DNA from: Aerococcus viridans
GTDB taxonomy: Bacteria; Bacillota; Bacilli; Lactobacillales; Aerococcaceae
NCBI RefSeq assembly: GCF_002083135.2
Contig: NZ_NBTM02000001.1
Location: forward strand, 1,939,761 to 2,003,760
Length of the DNA: 64,000 bases
Direction: 5' to 3'
This document shows positions 17,988 through 28,204 of the stretch, piece after piece. Each line of letters starts with the position of its first letter. Positions within the stretch are counted from its first letter, which is position 1. The translations under genes and the position numbers were made by a program. The notes under the pieces were generated by a model, which ran no database searches, was not told where the DNA came from, and worked only from the letters and a program-made list of their open reading frames with translations.

Positions 17988-18254
17988 CTATAGCCAAAAG
18001 AGGAATATACCCTCGAAAATAGCGATAGTTAATGAAACTAGCCAAATTATTATAATAAAAACAAAAAAGACTCCAAATATTAAAAGTAACCACATAAAGG
18101 TTTTCTTATAGAAATTAACAAAGCTATGGTATTTAACTTTTAAATTATCATCAAGACTTACTATTATCACAGGAATAAAACAAATTGCTAATAGCCAGAA
18201 TAGAATAGCTCCAATTCCAGTGAGAATGTTAGAAATTAAATCTACTATAAACAT
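17988..18254 (-). CDS. Small membrane protein of unknown function
   Basis: An 88-residue protein not recognised as any named family. Two long hydrophobic stretches are visible (about residues 8-33 and 52-85) separated by a short polar loop containing DDNLKVKYHSF. The ATG at 18254 was chosen because GGGAGGAG lies directly upstream; the longer in-frame reading from 18293 lacks such a site. It lies inside the segment flanked by the eno 3'-end repeats, about 50 bases after a decayed gene on the same strand. A partner or immunity role for the decayed gene is possible but is only inferred from position. Confidence 0.6.
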   Translation of the reverse strand: MFIVDLISNILTGIGAILFWLLAICFIPVIIVSLDDNLKVKYHSFVNFYKKTFMWLLLIFGVFFVFIIIIWLVSLTIAIFEGIFLFWL

Positions 18255-18304
18255 AATTACTCCTCCCAAATATTCATCCTTTATTTTACACAAAAATTAT
18301 GATT

Positions 18305-19266
18305 TTAATAATAGTTTGCCAATTCTGAATTTTTGAACTGCATTATGTATACCGAATAAAACAAAAAATGTGGACTAGACCCGTACATAATTACGGAAAA
18401 ATTATTTATATGAAACTTTATTCGAACTAATGAATTTCTACCATCAGAGAAACTTATCAATTTCTTGCTAGAAAAATCATAAACGCTATTAAAAAATACA
18501 CCATGAATATCCTCACTATTAATTACGCTCCTAAAAATCCTTTTTAAATTTTAAAATCGATAACTTATGTAAATTGGTGTAATTAATATAAGTTTCTTGC
18601 TTGAAATCTCTGTTTGCTTTTATGATCATATAATTCTTATTTTTAATCATAAAATTAGTAGCTAAATTCGATTGAATCAACTACTCTATTCCTTTTTCAA
18701 AGTAAGAAATTAATTTGCCATAAATTTTATACAATATTTCACAAACTTAAGCATTAAAAGCAAGCTTATCGTATTTTGTACTGTTCAGTCCTATCACTGT
18801 ATCTAACACATCTAAGTACATTACTAATTGATTCCAGATACTTTTATTCGTAACCTCAAAATTATCACCATTGAAATGATAATAATTCCTTTTATTCATA
18901 TTAGTTTGTTCTTTAAGTCAGCTTCATTTGCAGTCATTTGATTTCTCTGTGTCTCCTCATATCTTCTTAACACTCTCTTTTGAAATTCCTTCTAAACCCT
19001 TATTAATTTTATCTTTAGTGTCTTCAATCTTCTGTAGAAAGTTCTTGTAATCGGTATTGATTCAATTTATTTGATACTTCCAGTTGTACCTTAGTTAAAA
19101 TATTTTTTTCAAATTCACCTGATATTGTTACTATAGTATTATTCCTTTTTTGAATTTTGCTATTTTTTAGTTTTGAATTGTATCCTATTTCAAAATTGTT
19201 TTGATGTAAACCTGCACTGTAATACTTTTTCTGCATTGAAACTATCATACACTTAACATGTAGCAT
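18305..19266 (-). pseudogene. Decayed gene of unknown family
   Basis: A nearly continuous series of coding-like fragments in shifting minus-strand frames. They include an 80-residue piece ending at 19024, then INTDYKNFLQKIEDTKDKIN, then YEETQRNQMTANEADLKN, then a 50-residue piece at 18747-18899 beginning MNKRNYYHFNGDNFEV. Further down are DFKQETYINYTNLHKLS and a 75-codon tail at 18305-18529 ending in FKNSELANYY. The early part is lysine- and glutamate-rich and may be coiled coil. Several frameshifts and stops separate the pieces, and the region is AT-richer than its neighbours. It looks like one or two foreign genes in decay. The family is not recognised. Confidence 0.6.
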
Positions 19267-19340
19267 CTATAAATCTTCTAATTTGGTTATTTTTGAACGT
19301 TCAATAAATGTGTCTGTTTCCATAAAAAAATTGTTTCCAT

Positions 19341-19373
19341 AAAAAAATACCCCTTATTAGTAAATAAGGGGTA
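19341..19373 (-). terminator. Terminator now serving eno
   Basis: TACCCCTTATT and AATAAGGGGTA form an 11-bp stem with a TACT loop, followed by seven T residues on the minus strand. It lies at the eno-proximal edge of the inserted segment, just past the inner repeat. Upstream at about 19310-19347 the unit TGTTTCCATAAAAAAAT occurs twice in tandem. Confidence 0.85.
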
Positions 19374-19380
19374 AAAGTAC

Positions 19381-20766
<1,386 letters not shown>

Positions 20767-20803
20767 TTAAATTCAAAATAATTTTTAAATTTGTTACATT
20801 CAT

Positions 20804-20832
20804 ATTATACCATACCCACCAATTGGTAGGTA
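20804..20832 (-). promoter_or_regulatory. Internal eno promoter with an adjoining 20-bp dyad
   Basis: On the minus strand TGGTATAAT (20804-20812) is a strong extended -10. Directly upstream, 20813-20832 is the dyad TACCTACCAATTGGTGGGTA, self-complementary over all 20 bases if one G-U pair is allowed. It covers about -14 to -33, where a regulator would block polymerase. It could alternatively act as an RNA hairpin at the end of the gpmI transcript, but no T-tract follows. Confidence 0.6.
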
Positions 20833-20846
20833 CGGATATTCATTGT

Positions 20847-22379
20847 TTAGTGCTTAATTAAAGTTTCACCAGTCATTTCAGCTGGTTGGTCAACGTTCAA
20901 TAAATCTAACATTGTTGGCGCAACATCGGCTAAACGACCATCAGTGCGTAATTCAATACCTTTTTCAGTGACAATTAATGGCACTGGTACTGTCGTATGC
21001 GCTGTATTTGGTGAACCATCTTCATTTAATTCTGTATCCGCGTTTCCGTGGTCAGCAAAGATGATGGCTTTACCGTCTTTAGCTAATAAGGCATCCACAA
21101 CACGACCTAAACATTCATCAACAGCTTCAATCGCTTTGATAGTAGGCTCTAACATACCAGAGTGACCTACCATGTCTGGGTTAGCAAAGTTTAAGATAAT
21201 CGCATCTTGGCGGTCATTTTCAATCTCATCAACTAATGCGTCTGTTACTTCGTAAGCAGACATTTCAGGTTTCAAGTCGTAAGTCGCTACTTTAGGTGAA
21301 TTAATCAAAATACGTTTTTCGCCTTCAAACTCGTCATTTGCCCCACCATTCATGAAGAATGTAACGTGAGGGTATTTTTCAGTTTCAGCGATACGTAATT
21401 GATTTAAGCCGTTATCTGATAACACTTGGCCAAGAACATTTTTCAAGGCGATTGGTTTAAAAGCAATATCAGCTGGAATTGTATCTTTGTATTTAGTCAT
21501 TGATACAAATTTAACGTTTGTTGGTACATTCCCACGATCGAAGTTATCCCATTCAGTTGCTGTTACAGCGTCTGAAAGTTGAATAGCACGGTCAGGACGG
21601 AAGTTAGCAAAAATGATAGCATCATTATCGGCAACTTGGCCTACTGGGTTGCCGTTAGCATCAACAATTACTGTTGGCTCAACGAATTCATCAGTAACGT
21701 CTTTACCGTAGTTAGCATTTACAACTTCAATTGCATTTTCGCCAGTTTCGCCTTTACCGTTAAAGATAACATCATATGCTTTTTGTACACGATCCCAACG
21801 GTTATCACGGTCCATTGCATAGTAACGTCCAGAAATTGAAGCGATTTGACCTAAGTTTTCTTCGGCCATTACTTTTTCAAGTGATTCAATATAACCTGGC
21901 GCTGCATGTGGATCCACGTCACGTCCATCTAAGAAAGCGTGTAGGTATAATTTTTCAACACCTTTAGCTTTAGCATCTTTAATCAATGCTTCGATATGAC
22001 GTAAGTGGCTGTGTACCCCACCATCAGATAATAATCCGAAGATGTGTAAAGCCGAATGGTTGTCAGCTACATGAGTGTAAGCACCGTTTAATGCTTCGTT
22101 CTCAGCAAATTCACCATCTTCAATAGCTTTATCGATTCGAGTTAGGCTTTGGTATACAATACGGCCAGCACCAATATTTGTATGGCCAACTTCAGAGTTA
22201 CCCATTTGTCCATCAGGTAGCCCAACGTCTAACCCAGAAGCTTTCATTGTAGCATGTGGAAATTCATTCCAGTAACGGTCAAAGTTTGGCTTGTTTGCTT
22301 GTGCTACAGCATTACCATATGATTCTTCTCTCCAACCGAATCCATCTAAGATAATAATAGCTACGGGTGATTTAGACAT
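20847..22379 (-). CDS. gpmI: 2,3-bisphosphoglycerate-independent phosphoglycerate mutase
   Basis: Interconverts 3- and 2-phosphoglycerate using a phosphoserine intermediate and two manganese ions. The 510-residue length is normal. It opens with [13 protein letters not shown] (metal ligand D), carries [21 protein letters not shown] with the catalytic serine near residue 62, and [11 protein letters not shown] near 125. Metal ligands near the C-terminus lie in [17 protein letters not shown] and [14 protein letters not shown]. The ribosome binding site is in the last codons of tpiA, three bases before. It belongs to the glycolytic operon. Confidence 0.97.
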   Translation of the reverse strand: MSKSPVAIIILDGFGWREESYGNAVAQANKPNFDRYWNEFPHATMKASGLDVGLPDGQMGNSEVGHTNIGAGRIVYQSLTRIDKAIEDGEFAENEALNGAYTHVADNHSALHIFGLLSDGGVHSHLRHIEALIKDAKAKGVEKLYLHAFLDGRDVDPHAAPGYIESLEKVMAEENLGQIASISGRYYAMDRDNRWDRVQKAYDVIFNGKGETGENAIEVVNANYGKDVTDEFVEPTVIVDANGNPVGQVADNDAIIFANFRPDRAIQLSDAVTATEWDNFDRGNVPTNVKFVSMTKYKDTIPADIAFKPIALKNVLGQVLSDNGLNQLRIAETEKYPHVTFFMNGGANDEFEGEKRILINSPKVATYDLKPEMSAYEVTDALVDEIENDRQDAIILNFANPDMVGHSGMLEPTIKAIEAVDECLGRVVDALLAKDGKAIIFADHGNADTELNEDGSPNTAHTTVPVPLIVTEKGIELRTDGRLADVAPTMLDLLNVDQPAEMTGETLIKH

Positions 22380-22382
22380 GTG

Positions 22383-23135
22383 TTATTTACCTCCATTTAA
22401 TAATGCGATGTAAGAAGTAACATCAAGACTAGCTCCTCCTACGAGCGCACCGTCAACGTCCTCTTTTTCAAGCAATTCAGCAATGTTAGCTGGTTTTACA
22501 GAACCACCGTATAAAATACGTGTTTGGTCTGCTGCTTCTTTACCAGCGATTTCAAATAATAAATCGCGGATGTGTGCTGACATGTCTTGTGCATCATCAG
22601 CAGAAGCTGTTTTACCAGTACCGATTGCCCAGATTGGCTCATAAGCGATTACGGCTTGTGCAATTTGATCAGCAGTTAAACCTTCAAGAGCAGCACGGAT
22701 TTGTCCACTAACCCACTCTTTTTCTTGGCCAGCTTCACGAGTTTCTAAGGTCTCACCACAACAAATGATTGGTGTCATGTTGTGACTAAAGATACTTGCT
22801 GCTTTTTTACGTACATCTTCATCAGTTTCACCAAATAATTCACGACGTTCTGAGTGACCGATGATAACATAAGGTACGCCTAATGCTTCTAAAGCTAGCG
22901 GAGAAATTTCGCCTGTGAAGGCACCGTCATCTTCAAAGTGTACATTTTGTGCACCAATTTGGATGTCAGTCCCTGCTACTTCTTCGATTAATTTTTCAAT
23001 GTAGATTGCTGGTGGTGCGATTAACGATTCAGCATCCGTTTGTGGGAAACCTTCTTTAAGTGCAGCAACGAATTCGTGGGCTTCAGTAGCTGTTTTATTC
23101 ATTTTCCAGTTACCAGCGATTAATGTCTTACGCAT
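22383..23135 (-). CDS. tpiA: Triosephosphate isomerase
   Basis: Interconverts dihydroxyacetone phosphate and glyceraldehyde 3-phosphate. 250 residues form a single TIM barrel: AGNWKMNK at the N-terminus (catalytic Lys), [13 protein letters not shown] (catalytic His near 95), [15 protein letters not shown] (catalytic Glu and loop 6) and [11 protein letters not shown] (phosphate grip). AAGGAG precedes the ATG. It lies 49 bases after pgk. Confidence 0.98.
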   Translation of the reverse strand: MRKTLIAGNWKMNKTATEAHEFVAALKEGFPQTDAESLIAPPAIYIEKLIEEVAGTDIQIGAQNVHFEDDGAFTGEISPLALEALGVPYVIIGHSERRELFGETDEDVRKKAASIFSHNMTPIICCGETLETREAGQEKEWVSGQIRAALEGLTADQIAQAVIAYEPIWAIGTGKTASADDAQDMSAHIRDLLFEIAGKEAADQTRILYGGSVKPANIAELLEKEDVDGALVGGASLDVTSYIALLNGGK

Positions 23136-23184
23136 ATATTAAAAACTCCTTTACGAAAAGTTTTACTCAATTTATTTACGAAAA

Positions 23185-24378
23185 TTATTTGTTCGCGATT
23201 GCAGCGATACCAGGTAATTCTTTACCTTCTAAGAATTCTAATGATGCCCCACCACCGGTAGAAATGTGTGAGAATTTGTCAGCTAAACCTAATTGGTAAG
23301 CAGCTGCAGCTGAGTCCCCACCACCGATGATAGTTGTAGCATCAGTTAAGTTAGCGATAGCTTCACCAACACCGTTAGTACCTTTTGCGAAACTTGGCAT
23401 TTCAAATACACCCATTGGGCCATTCCAAACAACAGTTTTCGCGTCTGCAACTTGTGCTGCGTAGTACTCAACAGTCTTAGGACCTACGTCAAGTGATTGC
23501 CAGTCAGATGGAATGCCATCAACATCAACAACATCAGTGTTAGCGTCGTTGTCAAAGGCGTCAGCTACAACAAAGTCAACTGGTAATACTAAACGGTCGC
23601 CTGCGCGTTCAATTAAGTCTTTAGCCAATGGAATTTTGTCTTCTTCAAGTAAAGAGCCACCAACTTCGTAGCCTTGAGCTTTCATGAATGTATAAGCCAT
23701 ACCACCACCGATTAAGACTTTGTCAGCCTTGTTTAGTAACGATTCGATTACTGAAATCTTGTCAGATACTTTCGCACCACCTAAGATTGCAACGAATGGA
23801 CGTTTTGGTTCGTTAACAGCGTCGCCTAAGAATTGGATTTCTTTTTCCATTAAGAAACCGGCAACTGCTTCGATGTTGTTTGAGATACCGACGTTAGAAG
23901 CATGTTCACGGTGAGCAGTGCCGAATGCGTCATTAACAAATACGTCGCCTAATGAAGCCCAGTATTTACCTAATTCAGGATCGTTCTTGCTTTCTTTCTT
24001 ACCATCTACATCTTCGAAACGAGTGTTTTCAAACATTAATACTTCGCCATCTTTAAGGTTAGCGATAGCATCTTCTAATTCTTGACCACGAGTTTGCGCT
24101 ACGAAAGTAACTTCTTTACCTAATTTTTCAGATAAACGTTCTGCAACTGGGCGTAAAGATTTAGAAGCTTTGTCTTCTTCAGTTTTCACTTTACCAAGGT
24201 GAGAGAATAACACTAAACGGCCACCTTGCTCAAGAATATACTCAATAGTTGGTAATGCTTGAACGATACGGTTGTCATCAGTAATGTTAAGGTCTTTGTC
24301 CATTGGAACGTTAAAGTCAGCACGTTCTAAAACAACTTTACCTTTTAAATCGATGTCTTTTACAGTTTTCTTAGCCAT
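23185..24378 (-). CDS. pgk: Phosphoglycerate kinase
   Basis: Transfers the acyl phosphate of 1,3-bisphosphoglycerate to ADP. 397 residues with the usual two-domain layout: RADFNVPMD near residue 19, [29 protein letters not shown] in the N-domain, and [23 protein letters not shown] and [12 protein letters not shown] in the nucleotide-binding C-domain. TAAGGAG precedes the ATG. A terminator hairpin sits between gap and pgk, so pgk and later genes may be expressed at a lower level than gap. Confidence 0.98.
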   Translation of the reverse strand: MAKKTVKDIDLKGKVVLERADFNVPMDKDLNITDDNRIVQALPTIEYILEQGGRLVLFSHLGKVKTEEDKASKSLRPVAERLSEKLGKEVTFVAQTRGQELEDAIANLKDGEVLMFENTRFEDVDGKKESKNDPELGKYWASLGDVFVNDAFGTAHREHASNVGISNNIEAVAGFLMEKEIQFLGDAVNEPKRPFVAILGGAKVSDKISVIESLLNKADKVLIGGGMAYTFMKAQGYEVGGSLLEEDKIPLAKDLIERAGDRLVLPVDFVVADAFDNDANTDVVDVDGIPSDWQSLDVGPKTVEYYAAQVADAKTVVWNGPMGVFEMPSFAKGTNGVGEAIANLTDATTIIGGGDSAAAAYQLGLADKFSHISTGGGASLEFLEGKELPGIAAIANK

Positions 24379-24412
24379 TAAAATAGCACTCCTTATCTTA
24401 AGTTGTTAACCA

Positions 24413-24447
24413 ATAAAAAAGGGCAGGAAGCGCGAAGCTTCCCGCCC
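24413..24447 (-). terminator. Terminator or attenuator between gap and pgk
   Basis: GGGCGGGAAGC and GCTTCCTGCCC form an 11-bp GC-rich stem followed by TTTTTTATTGG on the minus strand. It lies 32 bases after the gap stop inside the operon. No clear promoter was found between it and pgk. Confidence 0.85.
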
Positions 24448-24479
24448 AAATTCAACTGATTTTACTTTTAAACAATGAA

Positions 24480-25493
24480 TTATTGTTTAGCAGCAAAGAA
24501 TTCGATTAAACGTACGAATTGAGAAACGAAACCAGCTTCGTTGTCGTACCAAGCAACAGTTTTAACTAATTGGCCATCTTCAGATTCGATAACCTTAGTT
24601 TGAGTTGCGTCGAAGATTGAACCAGCTGGAACACCAACGATGTCAGAAGATACGATTTCATCAGTGTTGTATAAGAATGATGGGTTAGCGTATTTTTCCA
24701 TAGCAGCGTTAACTTCTTCAACTGTAACTTTAGTGTTTAATGTTGAGTAGAACTCAGTCATTGAACCAGTAACGATAGGAATACGGATAGCAGTACCGTC
24801 AACTTTACCGTTAACTGAAGGAATAACGCGACCTACAGCTTTAGCTGCACCAGTAGATGCTGGAATAGCGTTTTCTGCAGCTGCACGACCGTTACGGAAG
24901 TTACCTTTTTTACCGTTAGGTGCATCTTGTAATGATTGTGTAGAAGTGTAAGCATGAATTGTTGACATTAAACCATGTTTGATACCAAATTCTTTTTCTA
25001 ACACGTTAACTACAGGAGCTAAACAGTTAGTAGTACATGAAGCACCAGAGATAATTGTATCTTCAGCTTCGATTACGTCTTCGTTTACACCGTAAACAAT
25101 TGTTTTAGTTTCAGCGTCAGCAGGAGCTGAGATGATAACTTTTTTAGCACCAGCGTTGATGTGTGCTTGAGATTTTTCTTTTGTAGCGTAGAAACCAGTA
25201 CATTCTAGAACGATATCAACACCTAAGTCACCCCAAGGTAAATCGTTTGCGTCACGTTCAGAGTATACAGTGATTTCTTTACCATCGATTGAAATACCAT
25301 TTTCAGTAGTTTCGATATCGTGGTTGAAAGTACCGTGAGCTGTATCATATTTTAATAGGTAAGCTAAGAATTCGTTGTCTGTTAAATCGTTGATTGCCAC
25401 GATTTCTACATTTGATTCATTTTCTTCCCAGATACGACGTAAAGTTAAACGACCGATACGACCAAAACCGTTAATTGCTAATTTAATTGCCAT
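24480..25493 (-). CDS. gap: Glyceraldehyde-3-phosphate dehydrogenase
   Basis: Oxidises glyceraldehyde 3-phosphate with NAD to 1,3-bisphosphoglycerate. 337 residues. The Rossmann motif INGFGRIGRL opens the protein, and the catalytic cysteine is in ISGASCTTNCLAPV near residue 152. Also seen are HAYTSTQSLQD (catalytic His), GRAAAENAIPASTGAAKAVG and the C-terminal WYDNEAGFVSQFVRL. The ATG at 25493 was chosen because AAGGAGG lies upstream; the frame extends further but without a start signal. It follows cggR by 37 bases. Confidence 0.98.
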   Translation of the reverse strand: MAIKLAINGFGRIGRLTLRRIWEENESNVEIVAINDLTDNEFLAYLLKYDTAHGTFNHDIETTENGISIDGKEITVYSERDANDLPWGDLGVDIVLECTGFYATKEKSQAHINAGAKKVIISAPADAETKTIVYGVNEDVIEAEDTIISGASCTTNCLAPVVNVLEKEFGIKHGLMSTIHAYTSTQSLQDAPNGKKGNFRNGRAAAENAIPASTGAAKAVGRVIPSVNGKVDGTAIRIPIVTGSMTEFYSTLNTKVTVEEVNAAMEKYANPSFLYNTDEIVSSDIVGVPAGSIFDATQTKVIESEDGQLVKTVAWYDNEAGFVSQFVRLIEFFAAKQ

Positions 25494-25530
25494 ACTACAA
25501 AATTCCTCCTTAATGGAATACAAAATTATT

Positions 25531-26568
25531 TTAATGGGATTCCCCATTTAAAACCATATTTGAGGCACCTTGATCAGTTATAATGACTAACTGTTTAGGT
25601 GCGAGTTTCGCAAAAGCCTGTATTGCTTCTGCTTTTACACTGCCTCCAGCAATCAGAATTGGCAAATCAATATCTGCCAAGTCTTCAAGTTGAAGACCGA
25701 TTCTAGGGATTCGATGTACAATGTTTCCTTCTTTATCAAAGAAACACCCGAACACTTCCCCTACAGCGTGGTTACTCTTAATCTTAGATGAACTTTCTAA
25801 ATCTAGTCCCCTACGCCTTGCCATAATTTTAGCATTACCAACACTAAAAAGCAAAACGTTAGCCTCTTTTAACCGCTTTAAAGTTGATTGAATCACGGGA
25901 TCATTCATTAAAGCCATATTTGCCACTTCAGATAAATTCTCAGGAGCATATAAGGAAATATTATGACCGTTTAACTTTTGCGCTAGAATATCGCTAATTG
26001 TGTTGGCTTGGGTTGCCGAAGCATCTCCGATCCCACCCCTGGCTGCGACCACAGTAAAGTGTCTGTCAGCAGACGGTGATAATTGAACATGTTCACTCAC
26101 CTCTAGCATAGTTGAACCACCAGTAACAGCAATCGTATGATTCCCCATTGGTAAATTCTTGTCTAAGTATTTTGAAACTTGTAGACCCATTTCAAACAAA
26201 ATATGTTGATCTTGGTCGATATCTCCTGAAACAATTCGAGCATCTGCTATGTTGAGCACATCAGCCAAATGTTTTTCTTGAAGGTGAATTTTATTTGTAT
26301 CACGCCACAAGTCTTGACCTGTAGCAATTGCTCGTTCCCCTTTTGGCGTAATAGTCATACCCGTCGGGGAAGAATCAATGAGACCTTGTTGTTTCAAAAC
26401 ATCTGTAATTGTACGTAGCGGTCGTTCGGTAATTCCTAACTTTTCAGCTAGTCCCTTCCGACCAATCGGACCATCTTTGAAAATCCGCTGTAATACGCTA
26501 ATTCTCTCAAAATAGATCTTCTGAACTTCAGGCACTACTTCAGTAATACTTTTAAATAATTCGTCCAT
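25531..26568 (-). CDS. cggR: Central glycolytic genes regulator CggR
   Basis: A SorC/DeoR-type repressor of the glycolytic operon whose DNA binding is relieved by fructose 1,6-bisphosphate in Bacillus (family knowledge). It is about 345 residues. A winged helix-turn-helix is at about residues 25-75 (GRKGLAEKLGITERPLRTITDVLKQQG), followed by the sugar-phosphate-binding domain with TGGSTMLEVS, RGGIGDASATQAN and the C-terminal LIAGGSVKAEAIQA. The ATG at 26568 is preferred; a GTG three codons earlier is an alternative. It is first in the operon and is expected to repress its own promoter through the dyads at 26613-26650. Confidence 0.95.
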   Translation of the reverse strand: MDELFKSITEVVPEVQKIYFERISVLQRIFKDGPIGRKGLAEKLGITERPLRTITDVLKQQGLIDSSPTGMTITPKGERAIATGQDLWRDTNKIHLQEKHLADVLNIADARIVSGDIDQDQHILFEMGLQVSKYLDKNLPMGNHTIAVTGGSTMLEVSEHVQLSPSADRHFTVVAARGGIGDASATQANTISDILAQKLNGHNISLYAPENLSEVANMALMNDPVIQSTLKRLKEANVLLFSVGNAKIMARRRGLDLESSSKIKSNHAVGEVFGCFFDKEGNIVHRIPRIGLQLEDLADIDLPILIAGGSVKAEAIQAFAKLAPKQLVIITDQGASNMVLNGESH

Positions 26569-26612
26569 AGTCCCCACTTTCCTAGTACAAAAACGTCGAG
26601 TTTAAAAACAGT

Positions 26613-26650
26613 TGGACTTTTATTGTCCAGCGTGTCTTTTTTTGACCACC
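26613..26650. promoter_or_regulatory. Double operator, probable CggR site
   Basis: Two dyads with the same geometry lie downstream of the promoter: GGAC-N7-GTCC (inside TGGAC/GTCCA) and GGTC-N7-GACA. Their starts are about 19 bases apart, two helical turns. A tandem operator in the leader, with GGAC/GTCC-type half-sites, fits a tetrameric SorC-family repressor such as CggR. Confidence 0.6.
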
Positions 26651-26700
26651 CTCCGGTAAAAAAATTTGATTCCTTCGAATCATATCTCTTTACAAAAGTA

Positions 26701-26729
26701 ATCATACCAATAAATTTATCCGCTTGCAA
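26701..26729 (-). promoter_or_regulatory. Promoter of the cggR-gap-pgk-tpiA-gpmI-eno operon
   Basis: On the minus strand TTGCAA, a 17-base spacer and TATGAT lie about 130 bases upstream of cggR. The leader holds the double operator and a small hairpin GATTCGAAGGAATC (26668-26681). The rest of 26730-26834 shows no gene. Confidence 0.8.
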
Positions 26730-26834
26730 GCTTTTAAGCCCACTTTTCTCCTACACCGCCGCGACAGGCTTCAAGCCTATAAAAAAACATATATTTTGAT
26801 ACATAGTTTAGCAGGTTTTGGCTACAACAATTAT

Positions 26835-26864
26835 TAAAAAAGAAGCAGGTTTTACCCCACTTCT
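26835..26864 (-). terminator. Terminator of clpP
   Basis: AGAAGTGGG and CCTGCTTCT form a 9-bp stem with two G-U pairs, followed by TTTTTTAA on the minus strand. Confidence 0.85.
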
Positions 26865-26884
26865 ACAGATTTAAAATGCATTCA

Positions 26885-27481
26885 TTATTTTTCTAATTCA
26901 TCATTTTTAGTCATGATTTGATCTAACAAACCATATTCTAACGCTTCTTCTGCTGTTAACCAGTTATCACGGTCTGTATCGCGTTCAATCACTTCTACAG
27001 GTTGACCAGTCATTTCAGAGTATAGACGGTTCATTTTTTCTTTTGTTTTCAAGATGTGGCGCGCAGCGATTTCAATTTCAGTAGCTTGTCCTTGGGCGCC
27101 ACCTAATGGTTGGTGAATTAAGATCTCAGCATTTGGTAAGGCAAAACGTTTACCTTTAGTACCTGCAGCTGCAATAAATGAGCCCATTGATGCTGCCATA
27201 CCCATTACGATTGTTTGTACATCTGCATGTACGAATTGCATTGTATCGTAGATGGCCATACCAGAAGTGATAGAGCCACCTGGTGAATTGATGTATAGGT
27301 AGATATCCTTGTCTGGGTCTTGAGCGTCTAAGAATAATAATTGAGCGATAATTGAGTTAGCTAAATCATCATTAAATTCCCCGCTCAACATAATAATACG
27401 GTCTTTTAATAAACGAGAGTAAATATCGTAAGCACGTTCACCGCGAGAAGATTGTTCAATAACTGTTGGTACTAAGTTCAT
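26885..27481 (-). CDS. clpP: ATP-dependent Clp protease proteolytic subunit
   Basis: The barrel-forming serine protease that degrades substrates unfolded by ClpX, ClpC or ClpE. 198 residues. The catalytic triad is in [11 protein letters not shown] (Ser near residue 97), ILIHQPLGG (His near 122) and DTDRDNW (Asp near 171). The ATG has AAAGGAGG upstream. It is a single-gene unit with its own promoter, CtsR-type operator and terminator. Confidence 0.98.
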   Translation of the reverse strand: MNLVPTVIEQSSRGERAYDIYSRLLKDRIIMLSGEFNDDLANSIIAQLLFLDAQDPDKDIYLYINSPGGSITSGMAIYDTMQFVHADVQTIVMGMAASMGSFIAAAGTKGKRFALPNAEILIHQPLGGAQGQATEIEIAARHILKTKEKMNRLYSEMTGQPVEVIERDTDRDNWLTAEEALEYGLLDQIMTKNDELEK

Positions 27482-27514
27482 TTAAATGTCCTCCTTTTAG
27501 ACTTGTATATGGCT

Positions 27515-27543
27515 ATTATACCTTTATGGTCAAAATTGGTCAA
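27515..27543 (-). promoter_or_regulatory. clpP promoter overlapped by a CtsR operator
   Basis: On the minus strand TTGACC, a 17-base spacer and TATAAT form a near-consensus promoter. On the plus strand 27528-27544 reads GGTCAAAATTGGTCAAC, close to the CtsR heptad repeat (GGTCAAA-N3-GGTCAAA). It covers the -35, so CtsR should repress clpP until heat or protein stress. Confidence 0.85.
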
Positions 27544-27706
27544 CAAATATAACCCTTTTGATTTGCTCTATCATTTTAGCATACAAGGTTCATTCTGCCC
27601 AATATCTGGCCTTCATTGGTTTTAAAATGAGACATTTTCCTTTGTTAATACTTAAGACGTTATTACTTGTTAATAACAATTGACACTACCAGATTCCTAT
27701 AAACGC

Positions 27707-27735
27707 TTGAATTTGACTAAAAACTAGGCTATAAT
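27707..27735 (+). promoter_or_regulatory. Promoter for tRNA-Arg
   Basis: TTGAAT, a 17-base spacer and TATAAT lie 41 bases before the tRNA. Confidence 0.75.
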
Positions 27736-27775
27736 AATTCTGTTATTGTTTTTTAGGCAAAATATACAAAACTTT

Positions 27776-27847
27776 GCGCCCGTAGTGTAATGGATATCAC
27801 ATAAGATTCCGGTTCTTATGATGGGGGTTCGATTCCCTCCGGGCGTA
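27776..27847 (+). tRNA. tRNA-Arg (anticodon CCG)
   Basis: A 72-base cloverleaf. The acceptor arms GCGCCCG and CGGGCGT pair (first pair G-U), the anticodon stem TAAGA/TCTTA encloses loop TTCCGGT with anticodon CCG, and the T-arm has GTTCGATTCC. CCA is not encoded. Its 3' end is the left boundary of a degraded island. Confidence 0.95.
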
Positions 27848-27909
27848 TTCAAGCATTTTAAAGGTCTATAAAAGGTGTTATAAACGTTAGTATGATAAGG
27901 TTTTTAAAG
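27840..27909. repeat. Left boundary repeat of the tRNA-Arg island (attL-like)
   Basis: Starts in the tRNA 3' end (CGGGCG) and continues 70 bases. It aligns without gaps to 30307-30376 at 50 of 70 positions, most differences being transitions. Shared blocks include CATTTTAA/TATTTTAA, ATAAACG and GTTTTTAAA. Confidence 0.6.
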
Positions 27910-28204
27910 AAGTTTGAATTCTATTGAGTTGTAATGTTCCGTACTAAATGGCGTAACATATAGCGTAACTTTTTTTAAAAATATACGTGTTCCCGTTCTA
28001 AAGGAAATGGAATATAATTGTTGGCTTTTACTTCTATGAGTAAGGCTTTTTTTATTGCAGCGAAAAAAGGAGAATGGTCATTCTTCTTTGCCCCTTTTGT
28101 GTGCTAAGTGAAATCAATTAGTTTTTTTAATTTATTTAATATCCCTACCAACTTAAATAACATGATAAAATATATAAAACTATTTTTTTATCTTAGGAGT
28201 AATT
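27910..28204. other. AT-rich spacer upstream of the Abi gene
   Basis: No open reading frame of note. GCGTAAC occurs twice, 12 bases apart (27951-27957 and 27963-27969), in a position where phage integrase arm sites or integrase gene ends are often found. An imperfect hairpin around AGAATGGTCATTCT follows. TTAGGAG immediately precedes the Abi start. Confidence 0.4.

Noticed and set aside
26535..26729. A 64-residue frame in the cggR leader
   Set aside because: It covers the promoter and operator region and lacks a start signal.
26720..26735. A catabolite-response-element-like sequence at the cggR promoter (TGCAAGCGGATAAA)
   Set aside because: At least three mismatches at fixed positions of the cre consensus; too weak to call.
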